Shown here: positions 59,244 through 64,000 of the stretch, piece after piece
How positions within the stretch are numbered: the stretch's first letter is position 1
How the letters are laid out: every line of letters begins with the position of its first letter
Assembly (NCBI GenBank): GCA_037974665.1
Contig: CM075767.1
Span: forward strand, 312,501 to 376,500
Source: Ehretia macrophylla
Lineage: Eukaryota; Streptophyta; Magnoliopsida; Boraginales; Ehretiaceae
DNA: 64,000 bases
Reading direction: 5' to 3'
Made by a program: the position numbers and the translations under genes
Notes under the pieces: generated by a model
Seen by the model: the letters and a program-made list of their open reading frames with translations, nothing else
What the model was told of the DNA's origin: nothing
Databases searched by the model: none

Positions 59244-60776
59244 TATGACGCCCGAGAACTTAGCCATACATCATTTACTGTTGCATCCACTAATTGCGCA
59301 TCTTTACTGTGCATTACTTGTTGATTTAGGTGGCTACTATTCATTACATTTTTCAACTGTTTAATTACTTTGAATTAGCATTTTTCTTAAATCATATTAA
59401 TTGTTTTAGGAATGAGAAAAATGTGCATTTGAGCTTAAAACGATAGGAGCACCTGTTTATAAAATGTTTTGTTGAACTAATGAATAGTGTTACGTAACTA
59501 AACTATGTGTTTTAATTAGCTAACATTAAATTTCACATTAGGACTTGTTTCTAGCTAGCTAAACTGATATTAGTAGCCAACATATGCACCTAACTTGACC
59601 TCACCCTTATTATGCTCAGCACACACAATTATAAGCTCATAAAACAACAAAAAATAAAAAATAAAAAACTGAAAAAGAAGGCAGAAACCCGACAGCCCTT
59701 GTGTATCCGAGGAAAATTTTGCTATTCAATTCTCCATTCCAAGCCAAGCCAAGTTAGGTACAAGTAGTTTAGAGGGTTCTCAAGCCTTTCCCGAGCTTCT
59801 ATGCGCTTTAGGTGAGAGATTTCATACTTGTTTTTGCATTTTAAAAATGTTGCTCATTTCTTGAATTTCTAGATTTGCTTGTATATGATTGTTGGATGCT
59901 CAAATGTGTTAATATATGTTGTATACAAGTAGTAGAGACCACATTTATGCTATTGTTTCGTATTTTAAACGGTTGAATTTGCTCGTTGATTGTATGACAT
60001 GAATAGTGATGGGAAATCTAGGGTTTTGTGAAATTGAACCTTTTAGCTTGATTCAATGGTCCAAATAGATGCTATAGGTGCTAATGAAAGTAGTGTAAAG
60101 GCCCCATAGAGTTTAATTGCTCATAACTTAACAAAAGCATGAAAAAGCCGACTTTTAGAAAAGGATTTCGGGGCTATCGAGAATCCGGGTTGAATTGGCC
60201 TCCACATTTGGTATTCCTAGGCTATATAGGATCTAAATAAGCTTTGCTAACCTTCGTTTGAGTCCCAGTTGAGGTATGTGTAGTAGAAAGTCAAAAGGGG
60301 AAAATTGGGGCTTTTGTGATAAATGCAAGAATTTGGGTGAGTTTGAGGATCCTAAGGGGGCCTAATGAGTTAACTAGAAGCATGAAATAGGCCGATTAGT
60401 AACCTAACCATAACATGAGTTTGGAAGGAAAACAGGTTGAGTTACAAAGGGGTTTAAGTACAAATTCGATTGTCTCACGCTTTTAAGACCTTGTAATAGC
60501 TCCTTGGGTGTTTAAATGTGTTTTTAAGATATTCTTGAGCTTTTGGTATAGTTCTATGTGGATCATAATTATGCCCCTTTGTAATTGCTTGGTTATCTAT
60601 ATGTTAATGCTTCTATTCTAACTGTTCCGAGGTCAACCTACTTTGTTGATCGTCCTATGTGTTATTGCTTTCATTATTGATATTGTATTGCCATTGGTAA
60701 GTGCATTGCATAGTGGTTGCACAACCATAGTGTCAAGGGCGGATGTATTGAATATCGACTGAGCGACAGCGGACTT
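59244..60776 (+). repeat. Element X 3' LTR, first part
   Basis: TATGACGCCCGAGAACTTAG (G to A at the second base) and following sequence matches the X 5' LTR until 60776, within the GC-rich island, where element Z is inserted. Confidence 0.9.
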
Positions 60777-63211
60777 TGTCACGCCCCGACCCAACCCCAA
60801 GCTAAAGGTTAAGTCCGGACCCGACACACGGACAGAGTCTCCCCTGTACCGTGGACATTCTGAAAACCTGTAAACACTCAAATAAAGCCTCAACAAGATA
60901 AGACAAGCTTTTCATAACTAAACAACAAAGGTTCAAGGCCATCCGAGCCTTGAAGCATACAATAGTCCCAAAACACACAAGCATGCTAGTGGCTAGAGTT
61001 AAAACATTCACTTCCAAGCATGTAAGGTAATTAAAGCAGAAACATAGGTTATTACAAGACATATGCTTCCAAATCTACACCATAACCAACTATCCTTCAA
61101 CTTTGTACAACAAGCATATACATAGCCCTTAGGCTACAAAATAGAACATAAGATAAACAAATGAGTCTTCCACATAGCAGCAAGAACAAAAACCACCTCA
61201 AGCTATCAGGCACAGCAACTAAGGTAAAGGATCAGTCTGAACTTCCTCCTCTTCTACTATCACCTCAACTAGCTGGGGATCACCCTTAGCACATCCTGAA
61301 ACATATATCGAGGTATGAGCAACCACTGTTGCCCAGTGAGGGATAAAGTCTCCTGGGGCGTGCAATGCAACAAGTAAAACAATTGGACAATAAAGCAGTT
61401 AATCATTTAGAAATAACAAGCTCTAGTAACCACACAATAAAAGGATACGTTTCACTTAACCCCAACACCAAATCTTCAATCCACGAACACAATCCATGAA
61501 CCACGATCACGATCACGATCACGATCACGATAACGATAAACCGGCATAATCCCAAACACTCTAGTGGGTGTACTCCGGATGTACCCCGATAATCCTATGA
61601 CCCAACACCCCCTGGCAATCTCCAGACCAGGCGAGTGAGGGAATAGAGCACGGAGTTTGAATATCCACTGGCAAGCCCTTTGCCGCCCAACCAATATTCA
61701 ACACATTCGCCCCTGATACTATGGTTGCGCAACCACTATGCAATGCACTTTACAATGGCAAGATAATTTCAATAATATAAGCAATAACACGTAGGAGGAT
61801 CAACAAAGTAGGTTGACCTCAAAGCAGTTAGAATTGAAGCAATTATACAAGCAAATAAGCAGTTTCACAAAGGGCATATCCAAGTTACATTTAGAATTAC
61901 ACCAAAAGTTCCAAATCAACTTGAAATCACAATTTAAACCCACGAGAAGTCAAGCCAAGGTCTTAGAAGCATGGAACAACCGAAATTGCACTTAAACCCC
62001 TTTGTTTTTCAAACTATCTCTCTTCCAAACCAAAGTTAATGATTCCATTTCAAAGGAAAACTCTCCTAACCTTCTAACTAACCCTCAAGGAACCCTTTGA
62101 ACCCTCTAACGCATTCAAATGCCCGCACTAACCCCGAAAGCCCCAAATTCTCTCTTATAGCCTTATACCATACATACCTTATCCGGACTTCAAACAAGCG
62201 CTAATAAAGCTTCTATAGCACCTATGTAGCCTAAGAATACTAAAAGTGAAGCCCAAATCCACCCGGATTCACATTAACCTCGAAACCCCTTTGTTAAAGT
62301 CGACTATTTCATGTTTTATGCGATTTTAGAGCAATTCAAGTGTACAGGGCTATTAGACTATCTTCATTAGCACCTAAATCATCTATTAGGAGTGTTGAAT
62401 CAAACTAATACGTGCAATTACACAAAACCCTGAAAATTATCACTATTCACCTCATAAATCAAACTAACGATTCTAACCGTTTAAAAAGCGAAACAATGGC
62501 TCAAATATATTTTCTAGCACTCATATACATAGTATAATAGCATAGATAATCAATAAAATAGCATTTGGTCACATTTTCAACAAATCAAGAAATTGACAAC
62601 TATTTTAAAATGCAAAAATATGCCGTGAAATCCCTTACCAATGCGCGTAGGAGCACCTAGGAGGCTTGCACACACCCTAAACTACTTGCTCTAGGCTTTG
62701 CTTGGCTTGGTTTGAAGAGTTGAAGAGCAAAAATCATATTTTCCCCTTACCTTGAAGCTCTCGGCCCTTGCACAGTAATTTCTACACTTTTGCTTTCTTT
62801 TTGTTTTGTGTTTTTATGAGCTAACTGGTCATGTGTTGAGTAGATATACTAAATGGCTAAGTTGGGTGTTTAAATGGGTTATTAAAATGAGCGTTGTTAA
62901 CATTAAAACGAGCCTATGATGTAAAACATAGGCTAGCTAATTAAAACACTAAGTTAGTTACGTAATACTATTCATTGAACTATGAAAATTTTCTAAACGA
63001 GCTCTCCTATCACTTCTAGCTCAATTGCACATTTTTCCCACTCCTCTAACAATTAATGTGATTTAATAAAAATGCTAATTCACTAATAGAATGTAGTTTG
63101 AAAATAGGATGAATAGTAGCTAAAGAAGACAGTTAATAAAGCACAGAAGGAAATGCACAAACAATGGATGTAACAGTAAATGAATGTACGGTTAAAATCT
63201 TGGGCGTCACA
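60777..63211 (-). repeat. Element Z 3' LTR
   Basis: 2435 bp; on the + strand TGTCACGCCCCGACCC...TTGGGCGTCACA. Donor-like site is GTAAGGG (inverted, 62632-62638), the island is at 61490-61745 with an expanded CACGAT hexamer run (61505-61532), acceptor TTTCAG inverted at 61296-61301 and acidic frame 61219-61293. Confidence 0.92.
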
Positions 63212-63450
63212 TCCTCTCCCCCTTAAACTAATTGCGTCCATGCAATTCTTACATGGATCGGCAAATAACTCTGGATAGCGCTCCTGCATCTGATCCTCTC
63301 TCTCCCATGTCGTATCCTCTACCCTGTGATGATCCCACAAGACTTTAACGATCGGAATGCTTTTAGTCCTCAGCTCCTAAACTTTATGATCAACAATTCG
63401 AAGAGGTTTCTCTGTGTACGTCAAAGTCTCACTGATCTCTAAAGGCTCGG
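63212..63450 (-). pseudogene. Element Z integrase C-terminus with chromodomain-like end
   Basis: Read on the minus strand: purine tract (63212-63227 inverted), then WDHHRVEDTTWEREDQM, YPELF and CKNCMDAISLRGRG, the same tail as X and Y. Upstream in the element a stop replaces a Gln/Glu-type codon in the VQELRTKS segment. LTR V cuts it at 63450. Confidence 0.88.
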
Positions 63451-64000
63451 TGTAATACCCATGCCCGGAATGTGGAATTTTCTTGTTTATCTTTCTGAAA
63501 ATTATATTTTCTTAAATTCTTTGAAATCAAATTATTGCTTCTTTATTGTCGCAAGGTGCATTGCATTTCGAGAGCGATAGTTAGAGGGTGTCTTCTAGTC
63601 CTCAACAAATAGTGAAACTAGTATTTTGGTGCCTTAAATTTAATATTTTATTGGTTGTTATAGCTTTGAAATGCACAAAAATAGGCAAATTGACCAACTT
63701 AAGTTAGTTTGACCATTGACCAAGCTTGTCACCTTATTTAGCTTAAACATTGCAAAATAAAAAAAAACAAAAGCTGAAAACAGACCTTGAGCAGGCCGAA
63801 ACATAGAGAGAAAAAAAAAGATTTTCAACTTCCAAACTTTCAATCTTCGCGTGGGCTTGTGCGGGGTTGTTACCGAGGCATCCAGCGTGGTTTTCCTGGC
63901 AACTAGGAGTGTCCAAGGTGAGGGAAGCACGTTATTTGCGCATTTTAATGTTATATGTCTCAACTTTAATGTTTTTGGGTTTTATCCGTAGTTTGATATT
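63451..64000 (+). repeat. LTR V, partial at the window edge
   Basis: Begins TGTAATACCCATGCCCGG within element Z (left flank CTCGG). Its order of landmarks (AAAAGCTGAAAACAG leader, then AAG|GTGAGGG at 63918) matches the other Gypsy LTRs on the + strand, but the sequence is a different family. Solo LTR or full element cannot be told. Confidence 0.7.

Larger units (their letters stand above)
41792..60776 (+). mobile_element. Ty3/Gypsy element X, carrying element Y in its 5' LTR
   Basis: The 5' LTR is split by Y (41792-41910 plus 51908-54280, about 2.49 kb when joined). Primer site TGGTATCAAAGC is at 54287-54298, gag-pol 54651-59243, purine tract TTTAAGGGGGAGAGGG, and the 3' LTR from 59244. That LTR is cut at 60776 by element Z, so the rest lies beyond Z. 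In the first 119 bases the LTRs differ at about seven sites. Every coding domain contains stops. Polymerase order and C-terminus place it with chromodomain Gypsy elements (Tekay/Del-like). Confidence 0.9.
60777..63450 (-). mobile_element. Ty3/Gypsy element Z (partial), inserted in the X 3' LTR
   Basis: A minus-strand element: its 3' LTR (60777-63211), purine tract and the last 240 bases of pol are visible; then LTR V interrupts and the rest is outside. The presumed left TSD is GACTT (60772-60776). It belongs to the same family as Y and LTRa. Confidence 0.9.

Noticed and set aside
61505..61532. CACGAT hexamers as a CRISPR or telomere-like repeat
   Set aside because: Too short and lies in a conserved LTR island; not a telomere unit.

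Overview
This is plant nuclear DNA, most likely from a eudicot with a transposon-rich genome. The left 17.5 kb holds the 3' two-thirds of one protein-coding gene on the + strand, a HUA2-like (HULK family) gene. I could rebuild nine exons from GT/AG splice sites and matching reading-frame phases. They cover the end of the linker before the CID/RPR domain, the CID itself, a proline-rich region and a stop at 17462-17464. The N-terminal part, where this family has its PWWP domain, lies left of the window. No rRNA, tRNA, CRISPR or bacterial feature was seen.

Layout, left half. The second visible intron (770-12487) is about 11.7 kb because a Ty1/Copia element (Copia-1, 979-11059, + strand) sits in it, and a second, younger Copia element (Copia-2, 5578-10549, - strand, TSD TCTCC) sits inside the RNase H of the first. 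Downstream of the gene are a Tourist-like MITE (19038-19442, TTA target duplication) and a 1.3 kb non-autonomous Mutator-like element (19700-21025, 9-bp TSD, CA-rich minisatellite inside).

Layout, right half (21187 to the end). This is one nest of Ty3/Gypsy elements with very long LTRs (2.4-3.4 kb). The host is element W (5' LTR from 21187, decayed gag, rest beyond the right edge). Into W went an LTR of a second family (22542-27862), itself carrying a solo LTR (24552-27043); three solo LTRs (29925-34350, 34578-37954, 38222-41400); and element X (from 41792). X carries a nearly complete chromovirus-type element Y in its 5' LTR (41911-51902, both LTRs, TSD TGCTT) and a minus-strand element Z in its 3' LTR (from 60777). 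Z is interrupted by yet another LTR, V (from 63451). The deepest path seen is V in Z in X in W. X and Y encode gag, two zinc knuckles, protease, RT, RNase H, integrase and a C-terminal chromodomain-like segment, but stop codons and frameshifts break all of them.

The most unusual signal is inside the Gypsy LTRs. Families that differ over most of their length share three things in the same order: a donor-like GTGAGGG (or GTAAGGG) site in the leader, a GC-rich island with a TACATCCGGAGTACACC-type core, and a TTTCAG|G acceptor. In five copies the acceptor is followed by a 24-25 codon acidic reading frame ending in Leu-Pro-stop, whose frame and stop are kept. I read this as a conserved intron, and possibly a small coding exon, inside the LTR. 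That is inference and needs transcript data. All boundaries, identities and counts here were made by eye.
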